A stretch of DNA of 64,000 nt from Denitromonas sp. (lineage in GTDB: Bacteria > Pseudomonadota > Gammaproteobacteria > Burkholderiales > Rhodocyclaceae). The stretch is from positions 3,438,001 through 3,502,000 of the forward strand of contig NZ_JAUCBR010000004.1 of NCBI RefSeq assembly GCF_034676725.1, in the 5' to 3' direction. Position 1 is the stretch's first letter; every line of letters begins with the position of its first letter. Below, one piece after another: positions 7,880-17,412 of this stretch. The translations under genes were made by a program, and so were the position numbers. The notes below the pieces were generated by a model, which saw only the letters and a list, made by a program, of their open reading frames with translations, did no database searches and had not been told where the DNA came from.

Positions 7880-8737
7880 ATGATTCGCCGCCGCTCCCTG
7901 AACTACACCGCTGTTGCACTCCTTGGCCTGGGCCTGATGACAGGCGCCCATGGCGCCGACCGCGGCACCCCGCGTGAAGCCCGCGCCCTGTTCGACCAGG
8001 CTGTCAAATACATGCAGGCCAACGGCCCCGAGCGATCCTTCGCCGCCTTTAACAACCAGAAAGGCAAGTTCGTCAGCAAGGATCTCTATGTATTCGTGAT
8101 CGACAACCAGGGCACCTACCACGCCAGCGGCGCGGCCCCCGAGTCGCTGGTCGGTCTCAACGTGCTCGGCACCACCGACGCCGCCGGCAACCCGCTGTTC
8201 AAAGACATGATTGACACCACCGCACGCGCGGGCGAAGGCCAGGTGCGCTACATGTGGCTCAACCGCAAGACCAACAGCGTCGAGCCGAAAGTCAGCTATG
8301 TGGGCAAGGTCGACAAATACGTCGTCGGCGTCGGCTACTTCGCCCCGCGTTCGACCGCCGCCGATGCGCAGAAGATGCTCACCCGCGCCATTGCCTACGC
8401 CAAAACCGAAGGCATCGACAAAGCCAACACGGCTTTCAACGACCGCCATGGCGTGTTTGTGCAGAACGACCTCTACGTCTTCGCCGTCGATCTGGCCAGC
8501 GGCAAGTTCAGCGCCATGGGCATGAATCCGACCCTGACCGGCGCCGACGCCGTCGGCCTGGCCGACGCCGAAGGCCACGCCATCGTCAAGGAAATGATCG
8601 ACAAGACCGCCTCGGGTGAAGAAGCGGTGGTGGACTACGTCTGGCGCAATCCCGTCACCAATGCCGTCGAGAAGAAGCGCTCGTATGTGCGCCGTGAAGG
8701 CGGCGCGTTGATCGGGGTGGGGTACTACCAGAAGTAA
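7880..8737 (+). CDS. Exported tandem Cache-domain protein
   Basis: 285 residues with a signal peptide (to about residue 25, GAHGAD), then two homologous Cache-like modules. Module 1 contains KDLYVFVIDNQGTYHASG and ends in VGVGYF; module 2 contains NDLYVFAVD and ends in IGVGYYQK. Such domains bind small organic ligands. There is no transmembrane helix after the signal peptide and no output domain, so it should be a free periplasmic binding protein. It starts 38 bp after the response-regulator gene and is probably in the same transcription unit, so it could present a ligand to the kinase. The ATG at 7880 gives the signal peptide at the N-terminus; in-frame upstream sequence does not. Confidence 0.8.
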   Translation: MIRRRSLNYTAVALLGLGLMTGAHGADRGTPREARALFDQAVKYMQANGPERSFAAFNNQKGKFVSKDLYVFVIDNQGTYHASGAAPESLVGLNVLGTTDAAGNPLFKDMIDTTARAGEGQVRYMWLNRKTNSVEPKVSYVGKVDKYVVGVGYFAPRSTAADAQKMLTRAIAYAKTEGIDKANTAFNDRHGVFVQNDLYVFAVDLASGKFSAMGMNPTLTGADAVGLADAEGHAIVKEMIDKTASGEEAVVDYVWRNPVTNAVEKKRSYVRREGGALIGVGYYQK

Positions 8738-8886
8738 CCGCACGCGCGGGTGCCGTCGTTGGACGGGTCCGCGCCGTTGCAAGAGCGGCGACCAAATAGT
8801 GGCCCCCGCAGGGATGTCATCGACACCCTCGGGGGCTGCGTTGCGTTCCAGCCCGTGGGTCGCGCCGGGTCGCTCGCCGCCAGGCT

Positions 8887-9207
8887 TCAGCCGCGCTCGA
8901 CCACCACTTCGCTGATCTGCAGCACGGGAGCCAGGTCGGTGTAGTTGGCGATGTCGGCCATGATCTCCTCGGCGTGCGGGCCAAAGGCGGCCTGGAAGGC
9001 CTCGACCGAGTCGCAAAAGATATGGCACATGCCGACATAGGTGGGCGCTTCGCCCGGCGCGTCGCCAGCCAGGCCTTTGTCCACGGTGTAGTAGCGGCAG
9101 GCGGTGCCGAGGCGGGCCTTGACCATGGGCATGTGGGTGTCACGGTAGTAGTCGTGGTCAAAACGGGCGCCGGGGGTGTTGGGGTACATCACGCTGACCT
9201 TGATCAT
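8887..9207 (-). CDS. EthD-family protein
   Basis: A 106-residue single-domain ferredoxin-like fold protein. MIKVSVMYPNTPGARFDHDYYRDTHMPMVK is the standard EthD N-terminus (YP..PGARFD..YY...H.P), and GMCHIFCDS and the terminal ISEVV strand also fit. EthD proteins are small dimeric alpha-beta barrels associated with degradation pathways, usually without a proven reaction. The gene lies 65 bp downstream of the AcoR-type regulator on the same strand. The ATG at 9205-9207 follows a GGAG box. Confidence 0.85.
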   Translation of the reverse strand: MIKVSVMYPNTPGARFDHDYYRDTHMPMVKARLGTACRYYTVDKGLAGDAPGEAPTYVGMCHIFCDSVEAFQAAFGPHAEEIMADIANYTDLAPVLQISEVVVERG

Positions 9208-9272
9208 GGGGTGTCTCCTGCTTGTGGGGGCTTGGTTGTGGTAGCCGGGGCTGCGCTGTGCTCAGCTCACCG

Positions 9273-11168
9273 TCAGGTCGGTTGGCCGGAGGTGGCGTTG
9301 TTGGTGGTGTCGTCATCCTGCCGCAGTTTCCGGTACAGCGTGGTCCGTGTGATGCCGAGTTCGCGCGCGGCGGCCGAGATGTTGCCGCCGTGGCGCTGCA
9401 GGCAGGCGCGGACGAGGCGTTGTTCGCAGCTACGCAGGTCTTCGGCTTCGGCGACGATGGCCGGAGCGTCGGCCATGGCGGCGACAAGATCTTCGGGCAG
9501 GTGGGCGGGTTCGATGACGGTGTCGGCTTCATCGAGCAGGGCGACCATGACGCGCAGCGCGTTCTTGAGCTGGCGGACGTTGCCCGGCCAGGGGTAGCTG
9601 CGCAACTGCCCGCGTACTGCGTCAGACAGACGGATGGCTCGCCCCTCGGCAGCTTCGGTGAGCAGGTTGTCGAGGAAGCGGTCGAAGTCGGTGCGCTCGC
9701 GCAGGGCGGGCAGGGTGACGGAGAGGCCGTTGAGGCGGAACAGCAGGTCGGCGCGGAAGCGGCCGTCGGCGACCAGGGTGTGCAGCGGGCGATGGCTGGC
9801 ACAGACCAGGGCGATGTCGATGGGCGTCTCGTGGCTGCTGCCCAGCGGGGTGACTCGGCGGGTTTCGAGCACACGCAGCAGCACGGCCTGCAGGGGCAGC
9901 GGCATGTCGCCGATTTCATCGAGAAACAGGGTGCCGCCATCGGCGTCCTGCAGGCGGCCGGTGGCGCCCTTGGCCTTGGCGCCGGTGAAGGCGCCGGCGG
10001 CGTAGCCGAACAGTTCGGACTCGATCAGCGTGGGCGGGATGGCAGCGCAGTTGACGGCAACAAAGGGCGCGTCGCTGCGCGGCCCCTCGGCGTGAAAGGC
10101 GCGGGCGAAGAGCTCCTTGCCGGAGCCGGTCTCGCCCTGGATGAGCAGGGGAATGTCGTGGCCGGCAATGCGCCGGGCGCGGCGAATGGCCAGCTGCATG
10201 CGCGGATCGCCGTGGTCGAGGATGTCGAATCCGCTGCGGCGGTCGGGCTTCGGCGGTGTGTGGCGTGCTGCAGGGCTGGGCGGGCGTCGCCATTGCAGTC
10301 GGCCGATGAGGCCGGGGGCCGGGGTGTTGCGCAGGGGCACCGGGGCGCTGGCGCTGGCGTCGACGAGGTTGGCCAGACGCCGCCAGTCACGCTGGAAGCA
10401 GGTGTTGAAGTCGGGCAGGGCCTGGCCGTTGCCGAGGCCGAGCAGGGCGCGGGCGCGGCGGTTGCAGCCGATCATGCGGCCCGCGTCGTCGAACAGCGCG
10501 ATACCTTCGATGGGCGTGCCGAGGATCTCGGCATGCGGGCTGAAGCGCACGATGAGGTGGCCGGCGTCGAGCGACTCGATGAGCCGGTGCTCGATCATTT
10601 CGGCGGTGGTGGTGAGCAAGGCCTGGGCGTGGGGGAGGGTGACGCGGTTATCGCTCGACAGATCCAGAATGCCGAGCATGCCGCCGGTGGGGGCATGAAT
10701 GGGCGTGGCGATGCAGGTCAGGAAGCGGTTGCGTTCCAGGTAGTGCTGCTCGCCATAGACCGCGACGGTGCGTTGTTCGTGCGCGGCGGTGCCGATGGCG
10801 TTGGTGCCCATGACGGCTTCGCGCCAGTGCGCGCCGGGGGCCAGCGCGACGCGCTGGGCGCGGTCGACAAAGTCGCCGTCGCCGACCGTGCGCAGCACCA
10901 GGCCGTCGCGGTCGGCCAGCAGGACCAGCGACGAGGACTGCACGAGCTGCCGGTGCAGGTGCTCCATGACCGGCTGGGCAAAGCTCATCAGCCGGGCATT
11001 GGCCTCGAGCCGCTCACTGAGCAGGCTGCGGCTGGCGATGTCCAGGTGCAGCGGGTGCTCGGGGCTGAGGCCGTACTCGGTCGAGCGCTGCCATGAGGCG
11101 TCGATCAGGGGGGCGTTCGGGGCGGGCGGTGTGGCGCGTGACATGAGGAGAATGTCAGCAGGATTCAT
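9273..11168 (-). CDS. AcoR-type sigma-54-dependent transcriptional activator 1
   Basis: 631 residues. An N-terminal GAF-type sensory region (about residues 75-215, with MGTNAIGTAAHEQ) and a PAS-like stretch are followed by the AAA+ domain. Walker A is GETGSGKE at 345-352, the sigma-54 contact loop GAFTGA is at 392-397 and Walker B is GGTLFLDEIGD. The C-terminal Fis-type helix-turn-helix has GNISAAARELGITRTTLYRKL. It is divergent from the aldehyde dehydrogenase gene at 11446, whose upstream region has palindromic sites and a -24/-12 promoter, so it probably activates that gene. The family responds to acetoin, aldehydes or alcohols. The ribosome-binding site is weak; the second Met, nine residues in, is an alternative start. 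Confidence 0.88.
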   Translation of the reverse strand: MNPADILLMSRATPPAPNAPLIDASWQRSTEYGLSPEHPLHLDIASRSLLSERLEANARLMSFAQPVMEHLHRQLVQSSSLVLLADRDGLVLRTVGDGDFVDRAQRVALAPGAHWREAVMGTNAIGTAAHEQRTVAVYGEQHYLERNRFLTCIATPIHAPTGGMLGILDLSSDNRVTLPHAQALLTTTAEMIEHRLIESLDAGHLIVRFSPHAEILGTPIEGIALFDDAGRMIGCNRRARALLGLGNGQALPDFNTCFQRDWRRLANLVDASASAPVPLRNTPAPGLIGRLQWRRPPSPAARHTPPKPDRRSGFDILDHGDPRMQLAIRRARRIAGHDIPLLIQGETGSGKELFARAFHAEGPRSDAPFVAVNCAAIPPTLIESELFGYAAGAFTGAKAKGATGRLQDADGGTLFLDEIGDMPLPLQAVLLRVLETRRVTPLGSSHETPIDIALVCASHRPLHTLVADGRFRADLLFRLNGLSVTLPALRERTDFDRFLDNLLTEAAEGRAIRLSDAVRGQLRSYPWPGNVRQLKNALRVMVALLDEADTVIEPAHLPEDLVAAMADAPAIVAEAEDLRSCEQRLVRACLQRHGGNISAAARELGITRTTLYRKLRQDDDTTNNATSGQPT

Positions 11169-11224
11169 GCCGCCCGAAGCGCCCCGTAAAACGGTGCTTT
11201 ATTGGCATGGCAAGTGCCCGCGAG

Positions 11225-11260
11225 CGCTACATCATGGAACAGGTGTGCTTTTTCGGAGCA
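11225..11260. promoter_or_regulatory. Two putative activator sites upstream of the aldehyde dehydrogenase gene
   Basis: CGCTACA-TCA-TGGAACA (11225-11241) matches TGYTCCA-N3-TGGARCA at 12 of 14 positions. TGTGCTT-TTT-CGGAGCA (11244-11260) is a weaker copy. They lie about 110-145 bp upstream of the -24 element at 11371, in the usual range for sigma-54 enhancers. Confidence 0.45.
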
Positions 11261-11370
11261 CTCTGGCGCGCACATGTGCCGTCCGGCGGCTTCCGTGCCA
11301 CACCGCGAGATGGCCCGAAAAGCCACGCCCGGCAAGGTTTTGTGCGCTGTGGGCGGGCGTCGGGGCGGGT

Positions 11371-11385
11371 TGGCACGCCCCCTGC
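11371..11385 (+). promoter_or_regulatory. Sigma-54 (-24/-12) promoter of the aldehyde dehydrogenase gene
   Basis: TGGCAC-GCCCC-CTGC has the invariant GG and GC with 10 bp between; only the first base of the -12 element departs from TTGC. It is 61 bp upstream of the ATG at 11446. Confidence 0.7.
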
Positions 11386-11445
11386 GATGGTGTTCTGCGA
11401 CGGACCCGTGTCCGCACCCGAATCGTTCATAACACTGGAGACACC

Positions 11446-12966
<1,521 letters not shown>

Positions 12967-13050
12967 GCAGCAAGCAACTCGCGGCCGGGCGCGGAAGCCC
13001 CGGGGCCGGCCGCACATCGTGTTCTCCCTCCTCGCAGTCAGGAGTCTTTC

Positions 13051-13077
13051 GGGGCGGCTTCGGTCGCCCCGTTTTTC
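13051..13077 (+). terminator. Rho-independent terminator after the aldehyde dehydrogenase gene
   Basis: GGGGCG-gcttcggt-CGCCCC is followed by GTTTTTC. It lies 85 bp after the stop and 31 bp before the DUF779 start, so it could end or attenuate transcription between them. Confidence 0.75.
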
Positions 13078-13107
13078 TTGCCCGGCGGATCGCCGAAGGA
13101 GCGTTTC

Positions 13108-13479
13108 ATGATTGACCGAGTCACTGCCACCGATGCCGCGCTGGCCCTGATCGCGCGCCTGCAGGCCAAGCACGGCCCCGATCTGATCTTTCATCAGTCC
13201 GGCGGCTGTTGTGACGGCAGCGCCGCCAACTGCTACCTCAAAGGCGAGATCACGGTCGACAACGACGTGTATCTCGGCGACATCGGCGGCTGCCCGTTCT
13301 ACATCAGCAGTTCGCAATACGAGTACTGGAAACACACCCAGTTGATCATCGACGTGATCGAGACGCGCGGTGGCGGCACCTTCTCCCTCGAAGGGCCCGA
13401 AGGCGTGTCCTTCCACACCCGGTCCCGTCTGTTTACCGATGCCGAATGGGCCGAGCTGGAAGCGGCCGGCGTCGTTTGA
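13108..13479 (+). CDS. DUF779 family protein
   Basis: 123 residues. Cys-rich signatures QSGGCCDGSAANCY and DIGGCPFYIS are the conserved core of DUF779, suggesting a metal or redox role that has not been established. Genes of this family are repeatedly found beside ExaC/AcoD-type aldehyde dehydrogenases, as here. The ATG at 13108 follows AAGGAG. It is separated from the dehydrogenase gene by a terminator-like hairpin and followed after 23 bp by a small cytochrome c gene. Confidence 0.85.
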   Translation: MIDRVTATDAALALIARLQAKHGPDLIFHQSGGCCDGSAANCYLKGEITVDNDVYLGDIGGCPFYISSSQYEYWKHTQLIIDVIETRGGGTFSLEGPEGVSFHTRSRLFTDAEWAELEAAGVV

Positions 13480-13502
13480 CCCTCATCCTCAAGGACATCT
13501 TC

Positions 13503-13820
13503 ATGCGTACAAAAGTGTTGCTCGTCTGCGCGCTTGCGCTCGGCTTCATCCAGCCTGCCGCGGCCTCGCTGGCGGTCATCAAGAAGGCCCGCTGCAATAG
13601 CTGTCATGCGGTGGAAAAGAAAATGGTCGGTCCGGCCTTCCGCGACATTGCCGCGAAGTACACCGGCAACGCCGAGGCGCCGGCGAGCCTGTTTGCCAAG
13701 GTGCGTGAAGGCGGTGCCGGCGTCTGGGGACAGATCCCGATGATGCCGAACGACGAGGCCAAGATCAGCGATGCCGATCTGAACGCCGCGATCGCCTGGA
13801 TCCTGGGCGGCGCCGAGTAA
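13503..13820 (+). CDS. Small exported cytochrome c (c551/c8-like)
   Basis: 105 residues with a signal peptide ending near AAAS (about residue 22). Haem is bound at C31-NS-C34-H35 and the axial Met probably lies in IPMMPN. Size and the GPAFRDIAAKY segment match class I cytochromes of the c551/c552 type. It lies 23 bp downstream of the DUF779 gene; a strong terminator follows. It may shuttle electrons from the periplasmic dehydrogenases to a terminal oxidase or reductase. Confidence 0.88.
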   Translation: MRTKVLLVCALALGFIQPAAASLAVIKKARCNSCHAVEKKMVGPAFRDIAAKYTGNAEAPASLFAKVREGGAGVWGQIPMMPNDEAKISDADLNAAIAWILGGAE

Positions 13821-13846
13821 GCCGGACGCAGCCCATGTCATCGATG

Positions 13847-13887
13847 CGGGCCGGGGGTGCCATCGTGGTGGCACCCCCGGCCCGTTT
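13847..13887 (+). terminator. Strong hairpin terminator after the cytochrome gene
   Basis: A 16-bp perfect stem (13847-13862 with 13869-13884) with a 6-nt loop is followed by TTT. It lies 26 bp after the stop codon at 13820. Confidence 0.8.
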
Positions 13888-13964
13888 CCGTTGGTGCCAT
13901 TGTCATGGACAGGGCGTTGTGCGGCTCGTATCCTCGGACCCATGAACTGGCCAAGGGCGAGGTG

Positions 13965-14558
13965 ATGGTGAGCGTGGCTGCCTGGAGCGGTGAACTGATC
14001 GAAATCGAGACGCCGCGATTGCGCCTGCGTCAGTGGTGTGCCGCCGATCATGTGCCGTTCGCTGCGCTCAACGCCGACCCGGCGGTGATGGCGCATTTTC
14101 CGGCACCGCTGACGCGGCAGGCGAGCGATGCCATGCTCGCGCGTTGCGCCGAGCTGATCGCGATGCGTGGCTGGGGCTTCTGGGCGGTTGAGCGCAAGGC
14201 GGGGGGTGTGTTCATCGGGCTGGCCGGTCTGCATGTGCCCGATGCGCGTCTGCCGTGTGCGCCGTGCGTGGAAATCGGCTGGCGCCTGGCGGCCGCGCAT
14301 TGGCGGCAGGGCTATGCCACGGAGGCGGCCGGCGCCGCGCTGGACGTGGCCTTCGACCGGTTGGGGCTCGACGAGGTGGTGTCGTTCACGAGTCTTGGCA
14401 ACATCCGCTCGCAGGCGGTGATGCAGCGGCTCGGCATGGTGCCGTCCGGCCACTTTGCACACCCGGCGCTGGCCGAAGACAGTCCGCTGCGCATCCATCG
14501 CCTGTATCGGCTGTCGCGGGCGCAATGGCAGGTCAAACACAATGAGGAGCAGCGTTGA
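13965..14558 (+). CDS. GNAT-family N-acetyltransferase (RimJ/RimL-like)
   Basis: 197 residues. LIEIETPRLRLRQWCAADHVPFAALNADP is the typical N-terminus of the ribosomal-protein-type GNAT family. Acetyl-CoA-binding features are EIGWRLAAAHWRQGYATEAA and FTSLGNIRSQAVMQRLGM. The substrate is unknown. The ATG at 13965 was chosen because the family homology starts a few residues later; further upstream the frame overlaps the terminator. The stop overlaps the start of the next gene (TGATG), so the two are translationally coupled. Confidence 0.82.
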   Translation: MVSVAAWSGELIEIETPRLRLRQWCAADHVPFAALNADPAVMAHFPAPLTRQASDAMLARCAELIAMRGWGFWAVERKAGGVFIGLAGLHVPDARLPCAPCVEIGWRLAAAHWRQGYATEAAGAALDVAFDRLGLDEVVSFTSLGNIRSQAVMQRLGMVPSGHFAHPALAEDSPLRIHRLYRLSRAQWQVKHNEEQR

Positions 14559-14968
14559 TGAAACCACGTATCAGCATGATCACCCTGGGGGTGCGCGACC
14601 TGGCGGCATCCATCCATTTCTACGAAGAGGGACTGGGCTTTCCGCGCATGGAATCGCCGCCCACGGTGGCCTTCTTCACACTCAACGGCACCTGGCTCGG
14701 GCTGTATGGGCGCGACGCACTGGCCGAGGATGCGCAGGTGAGCCCTGAAGGCGGCGGCTTCCCCGGCTTTTCGCTGGCTCACAACCTCGGCTCGGAGGCC
14801 GAGGTGGACCAGCTCATGGCACAGGCGCTGGCGGCGGGTGCCACGCTGGCCAAGGAACCGCAGAAGGTGTTCTGGGGGGGCTACAGCGGCTACTTCAAGG
14901 ATCCGGACGGTTACCTGTGGGAGCTGGCCTACAACCCGTTTGCCTGGATCGGGCCGCGGGACGACTGA
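14558..14968 (+). CDS. VOC (glyoxalase/bleomycin-resistance) family protein
   Basis: 136 residues of one vicinal-oxygen-chelate module pair. RISMITLGVRDLAASIHFYEEGLGFPR opens the first half and YFKDPDGYLWELAYNPF closes the second, the usual metal-binding Glu being in WELAYN. The reaction is unknown. The ATG at 14558 follows GAGGAG and overlaps the stop of the acetyltransferase gene. A large inverted repeat lies 26 bp after its stop. Confidence 0.85.
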   Translation: MKPRISMITLGVRDLAASIHFYEEGLGFPRMESPPTVAFFTLNGTWLGLYGRDALAEDAQVSPEGGGFPGFSLAHNLGSEAEVDQLMAQALAAGATLAKEPQKVFWGGYSGYFKDPDGYLWELAYNPFAWIGPRDD

Positions 14969-14994
14969 ACGGTGCGGGCGGGGTGATGTGTCAT

Positions 14995-15031
14995 ATGCAA
15001 CACCTGCTCCATTGTGGAGCAGGTGTTGCAT
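14995..15031. repeat. Perfect 17-bp inverted repeat with 3-bp loop between convergent genes
   Basis: The arm ATGCAACACCTGCTCCA (14995-15011), loop TTG and its exact complement (15015-15031) lie between the converging VOC and cytochrome b561 genes. It could act as a two-way terminator, though no T tract follows on either strand. Its core, TGCTCCA-TTG-TGGAGCA, is a perfect copy of the putative activator site seen at other promoters in this window. Confidence 0.7.
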
Positions 15032-15043
15032 TTCTGGACAGTG

Positions 15044-15574
15044 TCAGCCGGTGCCGCCGCCGGGCAGCATGCGTTGCAAGGTGCCATCGCGACGCAGTGC
15101 ATGGCGGATGGCCGCGGCAATGTGAAGCACGATCATCGCTGCCAGCGTCCAGGCCAGGAACTTGTGGGTGCTGCTGAACAGGGCGTTGAGCGCCTCGTCC
15201 GGCCAGCCCGGCTTGGGCAGGGTGATGCCGAAGAACTTGAGCGGGTATTTGGTGAAATTCACCGACGTCAGCCCCATCAACGGCACCACCACCAACAGCA
15301 CGTAGAGCAGATGGTGCGCGGCCTGGGCCAGCCGCGCCTCGACGCCGGAGAGCGCCGGATTGGGCGGCGGGCGGTGCCCGATGCGCCATCCAAGCCTGAG
15401 CACGATCAGCATCAGGGCCAGCAAGCCGAACGACTTGTGGATGCCGAACGCCCAGCCGCGCTCCGGCCCCTTGGGCAGATCGGCCATCCACAGCCCCCAG
15501 CCGATCAGCCCGATCACCAGCACCGCCATGAGCCAGTGCAGGCCCATGGCGACGCGCCCATAGCGCGCGCTCAT
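15044..15574 (-). CDS. Cytochrome b561 family protein
   Basis: 176 residues with four predicted membrane helices (about 9-30, 44-62, 88-108 and 142-162). Candidate haem-ligating His are in GLHWLMAV, GIHKSFG, AQAAHHLLY and STHKFLAW/LHIAAAIRH. It belongs to the di-haem prokaryotic b561 family, which passes electrons between periplasmic donors and the quinone pool. It is the last gene of the leftward PedF/MoxJ-like/beta-propeller operon, with an ATGA overlap with the preceding gene (15571-15574), so it may link alcohol oxidation to the membrane. Confidence 0.87.
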   Translation of the reverse strand: MSARYGRVAMGLHWLMAVLVIGLIGWGLWMADLPKGPERGWAFGIHKSFGLLALMLIVLRLGWRIGHRPPPNPALSGVEARLAQAAHHLLYVLLVVVPLMGLTSVNFTKYPLKFFGITLPKPGWPDEALNALFSSTHKFLAWTLAAMIVLHIAAAIRHALRRDGTLQRMLPGGGTG

Positions 15575-16518
15575 CGGATCACCACGCCCCAGGGGAAGCT
15601 GCCGACCGGGATGTCCTTGATCGCCTTGAGGCTGGCGGTGTCGATCACGGTGACGCTGTCGGAGCGGCCATTGGCCACATACAGCTTGGCGCCGTCCGGC
15701 GTGATTGCCATGTTCCACGGGCGCTTGCCGACCGGCACGGTGCCCACCACGGTGTTGCTCGCGGTGTCGATGGCCATCACCGTTGCGTCCTTGCCGTTGG
15801 AGACGTACACCCGCTTGCCGTCGGGGCTGACGGTGATGCCGTTGGAGAACTTGCCGGCGGGGATCCTGGCGATCACGCTGTGCGACGCGACGTCGATGGC
15901 GAACACCGTGTCGGCCAGCTCGCAGGCGACGTAGGCGCGGCGGCCATCGGGCGTGAAGCCGATGCCGCGCGGGCGCTTGGCGACCGGGATCTGGCCGACC
16001 TGCTTCATGGCGGCAACGTCGATCACGTCCACCTGCTCGGCGTCTTCGGCGCTGGCGTACAGCCACTTGCCGTCGGGGCTGAACACCGCATGTTCGGGGT
16101 TTTCGCCCTCGACCTTGATGTGCGCCAGCGTCTTGCCGGTGGCCGCTTCGAGCAGGGCCACGCTGTTGTCTTCCTCGACGGCGGCGGCCAGCAGCTTGCC
16201 GTCCTGCGAGATGTACAGGCCCTCCGGCGAATCCCCCAGCTTCCAGTCAGCGACCGGCTTGCCGCTGGTCAGGTCGACCACGATCATCGATTCGGTCGGC
16301 GAATTGGTGAGGTACAGGCGGCTGCCGTCGGGTGCGATGGCGATACCGCGCGGCCGCTCGCTGACCTTCAGTGTGGTCGTGACGGTGTCGGTGGCGGTGT
16401 CGATGACGCTGACGGTGCCGGATTTCTCATTGGGGACATAGGCCAGCGGGGCGGCCAGGACGGCGCCAGCGAAGCCGAGCGCTGCCGTGGCGAACGCGAG
16501 TTTGAGCGGTGTTCTCAT
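15571..16518 (-). CDS. PQQ-dependent catabolism-associated beta-propeller protein
   Basis: 315 residues with a signal peptide (to about residue 22, GAVLAAP), then about seven YVTN-type blades with repeated 'SPDGKRVYVSN', 'VIDTAS' and 'V.V.KRPWN' units. Such exported beta-propeller proteins accompany PQQ dehydrogenases and cytochromes; no activity is established. The ATG at 16516-16518 follows GAGGAG. It lies between the MoxJ-like gene and cytochrome b561 in the leftward operon. Confidence 0.87.
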   Translation of the reverse strand: MRTPLKLAFATAALGFAGAVLAAPLAYVPNEKSGTVSVIDTATDTVTTTLKVSERPRGIAIAPDGSRLYLTNSPTESMIVVDLTSGKPVADWKLGDSPEGLYISQDGKLLAAAVEEDNSVALLEAATGKTLAHIKVEGENPEHAVFSPDGKWLYASAEDAEQVDVIDVAAMKQVGQIPVAKRPRGIGFTPDGRRAYVACELADTVFAIDVASHSVIARIPAGKFSNGITVSPDGKRVYVSNGKDATVMAIDTASNTVVGTVPVGKRPWNMAITPDGAKLYVANGRSDSVTVIDTASLKAIKDIPVGSFPWGVVIR

Positions 16519-16560
16519 TCTTGGGTGTCTCCTCGACGATGGTAAGCCATCGTTCTTTTG

Positions 16561-17412
16561 TCAGGGGGTTTGATGGGTGATGCCGTGATCCCGGAAGATG
16601 CGTTCGAGGGTGCCGTCGCGCTGAATGGCAATCATCGCCGTGCTCAGTGCGTTGGCGAGCGAGTCGTTCTCGGCCTTGACCGCCATGCCCAGTGTCCAGC
16701 CCTGAATGCGCAGTTCGGGCATGGATACCGGACCGACGTCGATCTTGCCGGCTTCGCCCAGCGCACCTTCGATCTCGGCGCGCGACGCCATCACCGCCGA
16801 CACGCTGCCGGCCTTGAGTGCGGCAACGGCCTCGGCCACGGTCTTGAAGTGCACCACGTTGTCGCGCAGGCGGCCGTTGAGTACGCTGAGCAGGAAATCG
16901 TCGGCCAGGCTGGCGGTCTCGACACCGACCTTCTCGCGGGTGAACACCTCCAGCGCCGTTGCCGCAGAGCCCTTGACCGGCGGCACGCGCGCCGGATCGC
17001 GTGCCACGGCCAGCGATTCGAGGTGATAGGGGGCGAAGATGCGCACCTTGTCGTTCTGCTCGGCCAGGCGCTGGTCCACCGGTACATGGAGCATCACATC
17101 GGCCGGGCGCGTCCCCAGGTAATGGCCTTTCCAGACCATGTTGCGCAGGTCGTCGCTCATGTCCTCGTCGGCGGCCACTTCAACGACGTCGGCCTCGAGG
17201 CCGAGGCGCTTGGCCAGCTCGCGGCCGATCGCGATGTCCACCCCCTTGCCCTTGTGCGAGTAGGGCGGGAAGTCCGCGTACACCGCGACGCGCAGCCGCC
17301 CGGGCTGCTGGACGTCGATGGCTTCGGCCAGGGCGGCATGGGCCAGAGTGCAGGCCAGCGCGGTGAGCATGGCGAGGCCGCGCAGGGTGTGGTGGAGTGG
17401 CTTATTCTTCAT
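16561..17412 (-). CDS. MoxJ-like periplasmic solute-binding protein (family 3)
   Basis: 283 residues with a signal peptide (to about residue 30, HAALAEA), then a type II periplasmic binding fold: GRLRVAVYADFPPYSHKGKGVDIAIGRELAKRLGL through GITHQTP. It fits the quinoprotein-associated binding-protein group that includes MoxJ/XoxJ. XoxJ-type proteins are thought to assist maturation of the dehydrogenase rather than transport, and no transporter genes are present here. The start at 17412 overlaps the end of the cytochrome c-550 gene by 11 bp. Confidence 0.87.
   Translation of the reverse strand: MKNKPLHHTLRGLAMLTALACTLAHAALAEAIDVQQPGRLRVAVYADFPPYSHKGKGVDIAIGRELAKRLGLEADVVEVAADEDMSDDLRNMVWKGHYLGTRPADVMLHVPVDQRLAEQNDKVRIFAPYHLESLAVARDPARVPPVKGSAATALEVFTREKVGVETASLADDFLLSVLNGRLRDNVVHFKTVAEAVAALKAGSVSAVMASRAEIEGALGEAGKIDVGPVSMPELRIQGWTLGMAVKAENDSLANALSTAMIAIQRDGTLERIFRDHGITHQTP

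Noticed and set aside
8802..8836. Imperfect hairpin (GCCCCC...GGGGGC) between the Cache-protein and EthD genes as a two-way terminator
   Set aside because: Interrupted stem, large loop and no T tract; too weak to call, though its position between convergent genes fits.
9222..11096. 624-codon plus-strand open frame opposite sigma-54 activator 1
   Set aside because: Antisense shadow; the minus strand carries Walker A, GAFTGA and a helix-turn-helix.
11203..11217. TGGCAT-GGCAA-GTGC as an additional sigma-54 promoter upstream of the aldehyde dehydrogenase
   Set aside because: It lies upstream of the putative activator sites, its -12 half is poor, and a much better element is at 11371.
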